This document shows, in pieces, positions 30,613 to 52,095 of a stretch of 64,000 nt of DNA. The stretch is from Xiphias gladius (taxonomy: Eukaryota; Chordata; Actinopteri; Istiophoriformes; Xiphiidae), in NCBI RefSeq assembly GCF_016859285.1, contig NC_053404.1:18449105-18513104 (forward strand), read 5' to 3'. Below the pieces are notes generated by a model that was given only the letters and a program-made list of their open reading frames with translations, was not told the DNA's origin and ran no database searches. Made by a program: the position numbers and the translations under genes. Within the stretch, counting starts at the first letter, position 1, and every line of letters starts with the position of its first letter.

Positions 30613-31628
30613 ATTGTGAATATATATTCTTGCAGGTTTTCCTATGAATTAATGAACCAAAACTAAAAGTCTAAAGAAACGATAGTAAAAAGAAATGTTC
30701 AAATTTATAGTCGTAAATGAAATATTGCAGGGTTACCAAAATCTTTGAGAATTATCTTCTGGATCATGTAAATCCAAAACAAATGTGATTGCAGTCTGGC
30801 CAGTAATTTTGAAATTTCACTGTGGACCATTTCCAGTCTTGTAGGTTTTCAATGTAACCAACTTTCTCTAAAAATATTTCTGAATTTTTAAGGAAAACCG
30901 GCAGTTTAATTTTAGAAATATTAAAAATTGAGCATCAGATAATGACAAACTTCCTTTTTTTGTTGCGTTCTGCTTTCCTGCCTTACAAATGAATTGTGTT
31001 AGAGAACTTATTGCGAAAAGTTGGTAGTAAATGCTTGAGAGAGAATCCCTTAAAATCAGTTTCATTCTGACTGAATAAAATTCATAGCATAGAAACTAAA
31101 CTGAAATTTTGTTGTTAATCTGTTTCATTCTCCCTCAGTGGCTTGTGATGCAGCCACATGCCAGCACAGCATCACATGAAGCTGATTATCCCTGTAGCTC
31201 TCCACGACAAAAACAACGCTGTCCTTTTATGCAAATGACTCGAGCGTGATCCCACAGGCCATGTGGTTGGCCAGGACTTCTCTGGATATCTTATGAATTT
31301 CTTTTTGTTCCTCTTTTGTGTTGTGAGTGATCGCTGAAAAAAGACGGCATCAAAACGGTAAGAAATGATAAGAAATGTTGTGCAGCAGGCTGTTTTAGTT
31401 CACATTGAGACAGTGATTTTAATGAACAAATTGTGTTTCAGAGTTACAGGACATGCTCCTCCTTAAAGAAATTCCAACTGGAGCCTAATGTCGTCTCTCT
31501 TCTCGTCCTGCCCTTTATGTACCATCATTTTTACGTGTTTTCCACTGAAGGTCACCAGTACCTGTGTCCTATCCTAATCCTTGTCCCCGGTGACGACCAT
31601 CGTTGTCACCTTGTCAACACAAACACAG
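30613..31628. other. Short intergenic stretch between enkur and prtfdc1
   Basis: About 1 kb that must contain the prtfdc1 promoter and leader, since its first coding exon begins at 31629. There is no TATA box or CpG cluster I can point to and no other gene. Confidence 0.45.
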
Positions 31629-41861
<10,233 letters not shown>

Positions 41862-42397
41862 GTTATGTCCAGTTTTACATGAGTGGCATAAAACTGTCTG
41901 TGTGCCATCCTCAGCAGTAAGCAAAAGCTTCAGTTTTCTTTCCACTTTCACAGTCGGTCTTTGCACGACTTTGTTTAAGAGAGTTTAAATGTGTTTCAGA
42001 AAAGTTTTAGTAGGTATATTTCTATGTAATTTGTATATTTTTAAGTGCTAAAAGTGAGAGAAAATTTCGTATCTCAAAGCAGCTAATCCAATTTTCTGGA
42101 AGGACTTGGTGAAATGTCTAAATTAATTAACACACACGCTTTTTTCTTTTTGTATGGCGGCAAGATGGACACGAACAAAGAAATGGATAAATGAAAGAAA
42201 GAAGCGCTGCGCACTAGGAAAGGACGTTGGTGACAGATGGAGTGAGCTTATGGACTCTGGCATCCTCGTGCCCGGATGACGCCCACTCTGACTCATGGAA
42301 AACACACAGTGGGTGCAGCAGGCAGGCCGAACAGCGTCTCCACGCCGCGCTGTATCTGTTTGTTTCCGACTTTAAACAGACCTTACTGGAGATTAGA

Positions 42398-42403
42398 AAT
42401 AAA
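42398..42403 (+). terminator. Candidate poly(A) signal of prtfdc1
   Basis: AATAAA about 540 bp past the prtfdc1 stop codon, the first clean hexamer I found downstream. Confidence 0.35.
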
Positions 42404-42980
42404 TACATGAGGATTCACCCATTGTTATGGCGAAACCATAATTTGTTATGTGTTATTTGTTATACTTACAGTATATTCTGAAATCCAATCTCATGGTTTA
42501 TACAGCATTCAGTCACTAAAACAGATATTTAACAACAACTTTTATCCGTAGATTCTGGATTTTTCATAAGGGTGAATGAGTAGATGTAATTTTTCTCAGT
42601 ATTTTTAACTAGATCATTGAACTTCTTTTGTGTAAAAACCATATGAGAGAAAATATTATTCCAAACAGAGTATTTTTATGTCTTAAAACATTTCTGGAGG
42701 GAATCTGTCACTGAAGAAAAACTTTTGAAATGACAAATTTATTTTGAAGCCAGCAGTTCTTTCATCAAAAATTCCTCAATTACAATTCCTGTTGAAAAAA
42801 ACCCCCTCTTCATTCCACTGAATTGCAAATAAACAAACATTAGGACTGTTGTATTTTTACAATGTTTACGGGTCTGTATTTAAATTCTGAGACGTTCATC
42901 TCTGGGGGAGAGTGCTTAGTGTAAAGGCTAGAAATCAAAATACCTGCACACTAAGTGCTCTGAACTACAAAAATGCATGT

Positions 42981-42981
<1 letters not shown>

Positions 42982-43013
<32 letters not shown>
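42982..43013. repeat. (CA)n microsatellite
   Basis: A pure CA tract between prtfdc1 and arhgap21. Confidence 0.95.
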
Positions 43014-43015
<2 letters not shown>

Positions 43016-44306
43016 ACACTGAGGTATTTTCTATGTTCTGTTGCCATCGTTGGGGTGACTTACAAAGTCAATTGTGCATGTCGACAGACAGACCGGAACA
43101 TGCTTCACTTCACACAGTGTGCCGTCGGGGAGTGTTTTCATGTGGCTACGCACTCTTTACTCTTGATCACCTGAAACTCCAAACAGCCGTCACGTCACAT
43201 AACAGGCATTCATGTAGACACAGAGGCATTATTCTGATAGCGTAAAGAATTTAGGTGATTTGTGATTACCATGGGATACAACATCTCAAATTAAAGATGA
43301 TGAAATAATAAGGTTCTTTCTTCTCTCTGGAGAGAAGTGTTTGTCACTTAACCCGTACACTCTTCAACGCTCCATGTAAGGACCACCAAGGTATACAGAA
43401 ACTAAAGGCTAAGTTAAAGATTATCATGCTGGTTGTTCCTGACATTTTTGTGTGATTCAAAATACAAACTATACTGTTTTTTTTTCCCCCCTCATCTTTT
43501 ACAAACACGTTTCTAAGCCAAAGGTAATGGTCCAGCTCTAGCTACAAGGCCTCTCCAAGTTAAATGACCCGATAAATGAGTTGCTATGTGGATAATACGA
43601 GTGACTGCAAACAAAAGAGAGTTCTAGGAGGTTTTAGAGCATGTTGTGCTTTCTAAATGCTCTCAGGTTTCACATCTGTAGTGGTAAACAACACCGTCAC
43701 TAATACATTTAGGGGAACCCTAAATTTAGTCAGGTTTTATCACTTGTCCTTGACCCCTAAGTTGCAGGGGACTGAGATAAGAAAGACAAAAAGAAGCTCA
43801 ACAAAAACAAATTACATGGCTTTTTGGTTGTGTGCTATCCGTACATCTTAAGCCACGTAGACCCCCGTCGTACCTCCGGCTGCAACCACGTGTGTCCTTA
43901 TCATAAAACATCAGCACTTGGCAGTAGTGGTTAACATATCCCAGCACTTATACCACCCGCACTGCCCTGAGAACCCGGAGGCCATTGTCTTTCACCTTGA
44001 TGCAGGGTGTATTGAAAGCGAGAGGGGACAAAAAGCCTTGCAGTTTTCACATGCTATGGCTTTGTATTGCTCCGTCAAGGGAACGGATGATTAGGCCAAC
44101 CGCGGAAAGTAGGCTACAGGTAAACTGCGCTCGGTACAAGAGGAACAAAACGGGAATTGTACGTTTGAAAGGCCACACATCCATGCATTTGACATATGAA
44201 GCCTGTGGTTAGAGACGGAGCTGTAGGATTTGATTTCACATCACCAGCTCAGCAGACAGAGCATATGTATTCCTGAAGTTACTAACAATTATTTTGTTGT
44301 TCTATC

Positions 44307-44643
44307 TTTAAAGGAGACGTTGTGGGAAAGACGCTTACAGAAATACGTCTTAAAGTTAAATGAGAAGATCGATACCACTCTCATATCTGTCGATTAAATG
44401 TGAAGCTACAGCCAGCAGTTGGTTAGCTTAACTTTGTTTCACATAAAGATTAGAAGCAGGGGGAAATGGCTAGCCTGGCTCTGTCCAAATCTTAAAAAAA
44501 ACAGGCCTACCAGCACCTCTAAAGCGCACTAATTCATCCATTAGTTGATTATATCTTGTTTGTTTAATCCAGAGAAAAAACTGGCTAGCTGTTTCAGCCT
44601 TTATGCTAGGCTAGGCTAACTATCTCCCAGCTGTATTTTAATA
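44307..44643. repeat. Interspersed repeat family R1, left member of a tandem pair
   Basis: It starts 'tttaaaggagacgttgtggg' and contains 'gagaagatcgataccactct', 'ctacagccagcagttggtta' and 'gctagcctggctctgtccaa'. Its right end runs directly into the next copy. Confidence 0.65.
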
Positions 44644-44644
44644 T

Positions 44645-45005
44645 TTAAAGGAATAGTTTGACATTTTGGGAAATACAGTTATTTGCTTTCTTGCCGAAAG
44701 TTAGATGAGAAGATTTATACCACTCTCATGTCCTTATGTTAAATATGTAGCTGGAGCCAGCAGCTATTTAGCGTACCTTAGCACAAAGACTGGAAAACGG
44801 GGGAAACTGAGCTTCAGAGGTGCTGATAGGTAGAATTTCCCACCTTTAGACACAGCCAAGCTAACTGTTTCCTCCTGCTTCCAGTGTTTGTGGTAGGCGT
44901 AGCTAACCATCTCCCGGCTGTAGCCTCATATTTAACAGCCAGACACGTACTCTGAACAATAAAGCAAATGCGTGTATTTCCCAAAATGTCGAACTATTAC
45001 TTTGA
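44645..45005. repeat. Interspersed repeat family R1, right member of a tandem pair
   Basis: It starts 'tttaaaggaatagtttgaca' and ends 'cccaaaatgtcgaactatta', which are clear inverted ends (TAGTTTGACATTTTGGG against TAGTTCGACATTTTGGG). It is the best-preserved copy in the window. Confidence 0.75.
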
Positions 45006-46834
45006 AGTTAGACATTTTCAGTGTCAAAGCTATGCAATTTTTACATCTTGTATGTGTGCTTCTGTTGCATTTGTAAGATGAATAAACCAGCCTTAATTCA
45101 ACAGCTAAAAAATGTAGCTACCAGACACTAAAAGATTTCAGTCTTCATTCCCAGTTTGGAAGTTAATGAATAGCGCTACACTGACGCATCTTGGTTCACA
45201 AATAGAAAGAACATCCTCTCCAGTGTTCATTGTGTTCCAATTAGGAGCTGGCTGGCCAGAGGGCTTGATAGATTGACTGCTGCTGGGTTTCATCCAGTCA
45301 TCAAACTCAGTGCCAGGTGCACTTACACAACCTAGAGTTGGGAGTGATCCTCATCCTCTTAAATTCTCAAACTAAACTACAGCTTAAAGAAATCCTTAAT
45401 GATTAAAATTAAAAATGTTGTGTTTCGTGGATGTATTTTTGCCAGATTTTTTTGTGCATGAAGGACTGTTGGAAACTGGTTTCACACACTCAGCATGCTG
45501 TGCTGCAGAGTCATTTCCACCTGTCCTAATCCTAACGCTGCTGGGCTTTGAATTTGGGCTTCATGTGATGTCCTAATCCAGCCAAACATTTTTCTGCCAC
45601 AGGAAAGTTCGTAATCTCTCATCTGCTGAATGTTTGAGTCACTCTGATTCTGTAGCTACACATTTGGTATCAAGGAATTGGCAGTCACCATTTTTAGAAG
45701 TGCGAGGAAAAGGGTGAATTTCAAGTTGCAGTCATGCTTCAGTGAACAATGAACCATACAAGGAAACACAACAACACTTAAGACCACACAACAGACAAAC
45801 ATACCGTCATTACAGCAGACTACAAACTGACAACAACAACAACCCCTCAATGAGCTGTGTTCAACATTCATTGATCTGGGCTCCTCTGTACTCACTTTGC
45901 CATTCATAAAAGCATGACTGCACTGCATGCATGCCTCAAGCCCTGACCTTGCTGTGCTCACAGGAGAGCGTACTGATGTAGTAACTCAAGAGGGCCAAGT
46001 GTTTTTTTTTGGTAAACTACCACAGAAACAGAAACCAGTTAAACTCTTTTATAGTTTTTTTTTTGTGTGATTTTTCTCTATATGTAAAAAACCCATAGAG
46101 ATACAGATGGTGCGTTTTTTTGTGTGGGAAAACAGCAATACTTCATTGCCATCACTGCCGAGTTTTGTCTCCGATGCGCAGTTGCACTTTATGTCAAATC
46201 AGTACACTCGTCCTGCTGCATTAATAATGCGATACGGGTTTAATAAACAAATTGCATTAAATGATATGAACCTCATGTTTACCGTCACATAATGCAGACT
46301 CCCACTTACATCAGTTTAAGTTGTCCATTGTCTGGATGAGAGTGCACCAGATCTTTAGACAATAGCTCTTCAGTGAAACCAGGGAAACCTCGCCACAGTA
46401 TGGGTCAAAAGAGTCCTATTGTCCCATCCTCTATTGTGCCGCTGGAGTAGCCTGCAAACAGAACACTGTCAGCCTTTGTCTTTGTCCGGATCAGCTGTGC
46501 AGCCCTTTTTTTTTCATGCTCTGTGGAGTCCCATGTGGCCGCCATGCCCTACATGTCACCATAATAAAGTTAAGGACACTGCTGTTACAGTTGATAATGG
46601 ATATTCAAATACTATGCTTCACCAGTTGAACGTTAGGAAATTGGAGAGCTCAGCATATGTGTGGGCCTCGGGGATTTTCCTGGCGGTTTACAACAATGTC
46701 CCTGTGATTTCATTTGCTCGCTTTAAAGGTCTGAAGGGCTTAATGGCCGAGCGTGGGAATAGAGTGTTTATGAGCTAATGGCTAGCTGTTTATTGAAATG
46801 TATCAGCTGAAGTTCTGTGAATACCGATCATGTT

Positions 46835-47100
46835 CCATTAGTGGTAGAAGTACTCAGATCGTTTAGGAATACCACCATGTAGAAATACTCTCCTACAAGT
46901 AAAAGTCCCGTAGTCCAAATCTTACTGAAGTAAAGTACAGAAGTATCAAAAACAAAATTTTATAGTATCAACAGTTAAAGTACAAATTGAGCAGAATGGC
47001 CCCTTATAGGGAGTTATATTATCATATAGAAGAGAAAAAGTACAGTATTTCTCTCTCAAATGTAGTGGAGTAGACATATAAAGTAACTGAAATAAAACGG
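46835..47100. repeat. Interspersed repeat family R4 (first copy)
   Basis: It includes 'ggtagaagtactcagatcgt', 'tacaagtaaaagtcccgtag' and 'ttactgaagtaaagtacaga'. This is the teleost repeat rich in AAGTAAAAGTAC words. Confidence 0.65.
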
Positions 47101-47104
47101 TGAA

Positions 47105-47600
47105 TAAAAAGTACTCAGATCTTTTACTTTAGTAAAAATAGCAATGCCAGAATTTGAAAATGCTCCTTTACAAGTAAAAGTCCTTGCAATCAAAATTGAA
47201 CTTCAGTAAGAGATACAGATTTCAGCACTGAAATATACAAGTAAAGGTACTCATCTGGCAGAATGGTCCCTTTCAGGGGTTTGTGTCGTCATAAATATTA
47301 TATTATTGGATCATTAAGCAAGCAGCATTTTATTGGTGCATCTGGTCCAGCTGTAATTTTCACTACTTTATATATAGTGTTGTCTCATTTATTTTATGAA
47401 ATGGTGATATGCTTTGTGTGACACATTTTTTATCTGTAAAGTTACTAGTTATTTACTACAGCTGTCACATACATGTAGTGGAGTAAGAAGTGCAATATTT
47501 CTCTCTCAGGCGTAGCAGAGTAGGAAAAAAATGGAAATACTTAAGTAAATAACATGTTCCTCAAGATTTCATTCAAGTTCAGCACCTGACTAAATGTACT
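47105..47600. repeat. Interspersed repeat family R4 (second copy)
   Basis: It includes 'aagtactcagatcttttact', 'tacaagtaaaagtccttgca' and 'ctggcagaatggtccctttc'. It lies next to the first copy in the same orientation and is more complete on the right. Confidence 0.65.
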
Positions 47601-47749
47601 AAGTTACTTTCCACGATTGCTGTCAACTAAAAATGAAATAAAAGACCGGATTCCTGGAGGAATAAGGCAGGAGCACTACACACTACTGCTTTTCAGCCAG
47701 TGACCAGACTGGACCAGCCTCCCCCTCTTTATTGGAACTGTTATGTAAC

Positions 47750-47909
47750 AACACCTCCCATTGGCCCGCTTCAAAATTCCAAATTTAAACTGGCCACCTG
47801 ATTGGACGACGTCCTGGGGACAAGCGAAAGGGCGGGGCCTCCGCAGATTCGTCGGTCTCCGTGCAGCTTTGTCGCGCCGCCAACCGGGGGGACCACGTAG
47901 GAGTACTCG

Positions 47910-47944
<35 letters not shown>

Positions 47945-48342
47945 CCTTCCTTCGGGTTGTTGTTGTTGTTGATGTTTCTATGTCGACTGTTTCGGCGTCG
48001 GAACCGAAGCTCGGACATGAATGAACACGGGAGGCTGGATTCTCGCCGGGTCTCCCCGACGGAGAAATGGACGCTGCGTGGCGTTTGCCGTGCATTTTCC
48101 AGTGGGTTTTTCCGAACAGGTAGTGAGCTTCAGCGGTCAGCCAGCGTAGCTCTGAAGGGAGACTGAGTATCCCGCTTTGTAATCTCTTTGACAGCCCTTT
48201 TTCTCTCTCTCTTTTTTTTTTACCCATCTCTGGATCGACCCGAGGCTTTTAACGAACGCCCCCCCCCCTCCACACTCTTCCCAGAAACATGGACAGTGCG
48301 TTCGTTTTGACATTTGGAAGTCATTTTCTGAATTTGTAACAG
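47750..48342 (+). promoter_or_regulatory. arhgap21 promoter and 5' leader exon
   Basis: A CpG-rich region with two inverted CCAAT boxes (ATTGG near 47760 and 47800) and a GC box (GGGCGGGGCC at about 47830). A T31 run (47914-47944) and leader sequence follow, ending at a good donor, CAG|GTAGGT (exon end 48342). Transcription probably starts within it, but the exact start cannot be read. It carries no TATA box, as usual for broadly expressed genes. Confidence 0.55.
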
Positions 48343-49467
48343 GTAGGTATTTTTTTTTTTTTAATTTTTTTTTATTTTGGCGTTGTTCGCGATTGCGGCC
48401 GCGGCAACAACCTGTCGTCCGCCTAAAGCTGGCTGGTGTTTGTCAACAGCAAACCCGTAGTAACAGCCTCAGGGGGGGGGGGTAGATTTTTCTTGCTTAA
48501 AGCGACTGGGAGAAAAAAAAAAGCAGCTAGTAACCTACCCCGGCTGTTTATATTTAGCAAAGGGCTCGATTCGTGACGGCTGGCGTGGCGCTTTTAGCGG
48601 CGCGGTCCGGTCGCGTCCCGTCGGGCTCTTTTTTTTTTTTTTTTTACCCCCCCACCCCCCCCGCCGCCTCCGGTACAGAGCCACGAATTCCGCCTTTTTA
48701 TTCGACGTGCCCATCTCGTTTCCAACCAAATAGCACGTTTACGGAGGTGTCGCCCGTCAGGGCGTTATTGACCAAGCGGGTTAGAAAAATAACAAAAGAA
48801 GGTAAACGACGACCACACATGCACCTGCCGTTACTCACTTTTAAGCCACACGCACTCTCCATTGACTGAACTGGGACTGTTGGTTTGAATGTTCACCCTT
48901 AATTTCATTTCAGAAGTAGATTAAACTCATGCTGCACCTTTGGAAAATAGCTAAAGTATCACTCTGTGTTCTCCTTGTTGACCTTATTGTACTTTATTTT
49001 CATTGCCCCCGTGATATCACTGCTTTATTTCTAAATCAAGGGGGATTTAAGGAATTGTGAGGACCTTTGCAGGGTTATGATTTTTGCAGTATTATCTGAA
49101 TAGTATTCTTCATTTACAGATGGGACAGTCCAGATGTTGGGCTGGCATTGGGTGACCAGGCTCGTCGTGAATTGAAGGACTCGGGGCGTTGATGTGACGT
49201 TTAAGGGCTATAGTACAGTATTTTTCCAGGAGTGCATTTCGGCGTACCTTTCCTGTAGCTCTCGTCCCCCCTTGCGCAGACCCGGGGCTGTGCTGAGGTG
49301 CGAAACGTTGCTGGTCCGGGTACAAACCTGAAAACAAAGCTTGGTTTGAATGTACTCAGCCTCTAGACGTTGGCTCTGTGACCGGCATGGGACAGGGGCA
49401 GTGTACAAATGGTTCTTCCCTCTGCTGTTCTGCTGTTATTTCACTAACTTGTTTATTTTATGTCCAG

Positions 49468-49690
49468 ATTTCAGCCACTGGCGGACATGAAGAAGGAAGA
49501 CGGTGTGGATTAGGATCCCTTTTCTTTTTTTTTTTTTTTTTTTTGGCTTCATCCTCCTCGCCTCAATGTGGGCTTTTAAAGGACTTCTTCCACCTCTGCA
49601 TTTTGAAATGAAATGATGGCAGCACGTTGGAGTGATTCACTACAGGACAATGAAGAGAGTAAACACAGAGCCATAACTCCGTCTTGTGAG
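49468..49690 (+). CDS. arhgap21: arhgap21, first coding exon (Rho GTPase-activating protein 21)
   Basis: The exon follows a pyrimidine-rich acceptor (TTTTATGTCCAG, exon start about 49468) and ends at CTTGTGAG|GTAAGA. The CDS begins at the double ATG (49613) and gives 26 residues, MMAARWSDSLQDN...TPSCE, ending in phase 0. Human ARHGAP21 likewise starts MMA.R and its first coding exon ends ACE. ARHGAP21 is a large Golgi and cell-junction protein with PDZ, PH and RhoGAP domains acting on Cdc42/RhoA, and all of these domains lie in exons beyond the right edge. The call rests on the short N-terminus plus position and strand next to prtfdc1, as in human. An ATG three codons upstream (49608) meets a stop after one codon. 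Teleost copy a or b is undetermined. Confidence 0.65.
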
Positions 49691-51508
49691 GTAAGACTTT
49701 GGACATAGATGCGCCTGCACCCCAGGCTGTCCCAGCTCACTGTACAGTCCGTTAAAGCACTTGTTTATGAGTTTGCATGCCGATGCAGGTCTGGCATGGT
49801 GGCCCTTGATTCTTTAGCTGAGACGGTGTCTTCACAGGTATCTGTTGACATATTATGTGCATTTTTTTGGAGCTTCTATTTTTGACACGGTGCAGGCTTT
49901 TTTTTTTTGCCATTTAACTGGTGTGCAAATTGCTTGCACGTGGACTCACTCGTAATAGCTGACAGCTGGATGGATGCGAAGATCCATCCATGACTACCAT
50001 CAGACTACTTAGCAGCTGTAACTTCGTCAGCGGTGTTCCGAAGGTATTCTCGCTTTAAGGAAACTCATGACATGCCGCCCGAGTTACAAAGTGTGTCATG
50101 CACTCAGAGAGAGGAACAGAGCGGGAGTGAGCTAAGTGTTGCAGCAAGCTGCCAGTGTTCGGGGTGATAGGGTTCATTTTTTTCCCACTCTGACAACTGG
50201 TTAAGGGCACAAAGAGAGTTTTGTACTTCCAGTGCTAATCTCGCTGGATCTTTTGCAGGTCTGCATGCCAAGCACTGATAAATGGCACATTGTAGAGCTC
50301 ATCCTTTTCCTCTTATGCATGGTAGCTTCGGCCGTTACATCATCACAATCATCATCGGCGTCCAGCTAGGCTTGATGCGTGTCATAACAGCATTCCAACG
50401 GTGGCATGTTTTGGATTAATCCATCATCAGAAAATGGCAACAGTGCTGTTTGTGTGCTGTAATCCTCTTATTATGTCAGAACTAGCTGAGGATTGACGAC
50501 GTAAATCTTTGGGAATGGGGTAAGGCAACGCGCTAACAGCCCCGGAGTTTATGAAGTGGTTGATGGGAGCAAGGAGGAGCTCAAGGCACAGGTGTCTGCT
50601 AACGTTATTTGTTAAAAAATAAATCATAATTACAAATTAAAGCAGGAATCATGTTTGTCAGAGCCGGCGAGCAGACCATCTGCATCATTGAAAGTGGTTG
50701 TTTTCTGGCTGCTGTTTCCTTGCTGTGTTTTATGTACTGTCCGATCGAGATATCTGAGAAAATGAGACCGAATCACTGAGATAAAGGAGATTATCATGAA
50801 ACGCTGAAGTGTCAGTGCACTGAGGTTTTCCTCGCATCCGTTTCTGCAATCTAATAAATGTTTCCCGTAAGATCACTCAGCTTTCCCCCACTGAGTAAAA
50901 CTCTAACCGCCGCAGCCTAAAGAACTCCCAGCTGTTGAGCAGAAGCCTCAGAAATCCATCAGTTACATCTCAACGGGATCTCCTTCACTAACTTCTCGGA
51001 ATCTGATGCTCGCATCGAAGCTTAACTGGTTGAAAATAGGATGCAATGTGCAGAAAGACAGCAGATTAAAAAAAAAAAAACTGGGCTTTGCAGGTGCACG
51101 GTTGCCCTCTGAATCAGCTAATGGCCCCGTTAAAAACGGGATTTGATTTTGTCTGTTTCTTAACAATCGGTGGAACACAACAATTTTGCCGCACGTCTCT
51201 ACATCGCTGGAGAAGATGTGAGTGACCTGTGAGTCAGTGTGACTGTTTAGCCTGACAGTTTGCAGCCCAAGGCTTGGCCCAAGAGGGAGGCAGGTCTTTT
51301 TTTTCCACCTGGTGCCTCCTACAACACAAATCTGGCCCAACTTTCAGGCTTCACTGCTTACGAACTGCTGTCCCCCCCCTGGGGTCTGATGAGAGTTGGA
51401 GACCCTAGGCGGGATGAGGCTCCCCGCTCCCCTCTCCTCCTCCCGCTCCCCTGCATCGTCTCGGCTTGTTAATGAGGGAGTTTGCAGGGAGTGTCTTCTC
51501 AAAGATTA

Positions 51509-51532
51509 CCCCCCCCCCCCACCCACCCACCC
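51509..51532 (-). other. G-quadruplex motif (G-rich on the minus strand)
   Basis: The minus strand reads GGGTGGGTGGGTGGG followed by more G. This is four G3 runs with one-base loops, the classic parallel quadruplex pattern. Confidence 0.8.
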
Positions 51533-51754
51533 TGCTACTGTCAAAGCAACGGTAGCAACGCTGGGGTAATTTAGGCACAGCTGCCCCAGTCATTAAGAGA
51601 AAAACACCCCACGTGTATGGCGCCTGCCTTTCTCTCTCTCTTGGCCTCATTCACATTCCCTACCTCACTCGACCTGCTGTCACACTAACACTGGGCAGGG
51701 TAGTTATGAAGCAGCTGAGACCCTTGGTTCTTTACATCTTAGGGAAAGACTATT

Positions 51755-52095
51755 GAAAAAAGATAAATAAACAAAGTGACTTTTATTTTGTTAGAATTAC
51801 ATTATCGATTTAATCTGAAAAGTATTTTCTCAACGTCCATAAAATGTCGAAAAACAGTGAAAATTTTATGTGAACTCTAAGGTGATATCACATGTTTTGC
51901 TTTTACCAACCAGCAGAACTTGACCTAAAGATATCCTGTTTGTTATCATATAAAACAGAGAAAATCAGCAAAGCTGCACAATTGAAAAGCTGAAACTGGG
52001 GAATTTTTGGCACTTTTGCTTGAAAAATGACAATTAATCGATCATCAAAGTAATTGCCGATCCCATTATTAATTGACTAATTGTTTCAGCTCTAG
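51755..52095. repeat. Interspersed repeat family R2 (inverted orientation)
   Basis: Words such as 'cattatcgatttaatctgaa', 'gcttgaaaaatgacaattaatcga' (split across the copy) and 'gactaattgtttcagctcta' place it in the R2 family. The borders are approximate. Confidence 0.5.

Larger units (their letters stand above)
42404..47750. other. Intergenic interval between prtfdc1 and arhgap21
   Basis: No gene was found. It contains a CA microsatellite (42982-43013), two abutting R1 copies (44307-45005) and two adjacent copies of the R4 repeat (46835-47600). The remaining open frames are short and unremarkable. Confidence 0.5.

Noticed and set aside
31581-31628. Sixteen extra in-frame codons before the prtfdc1 ATG
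   Set aside because: They begin with TTG, not ATG, and resemble nothing in the family. The ATG at 31629 gives the expected N-terminal length.
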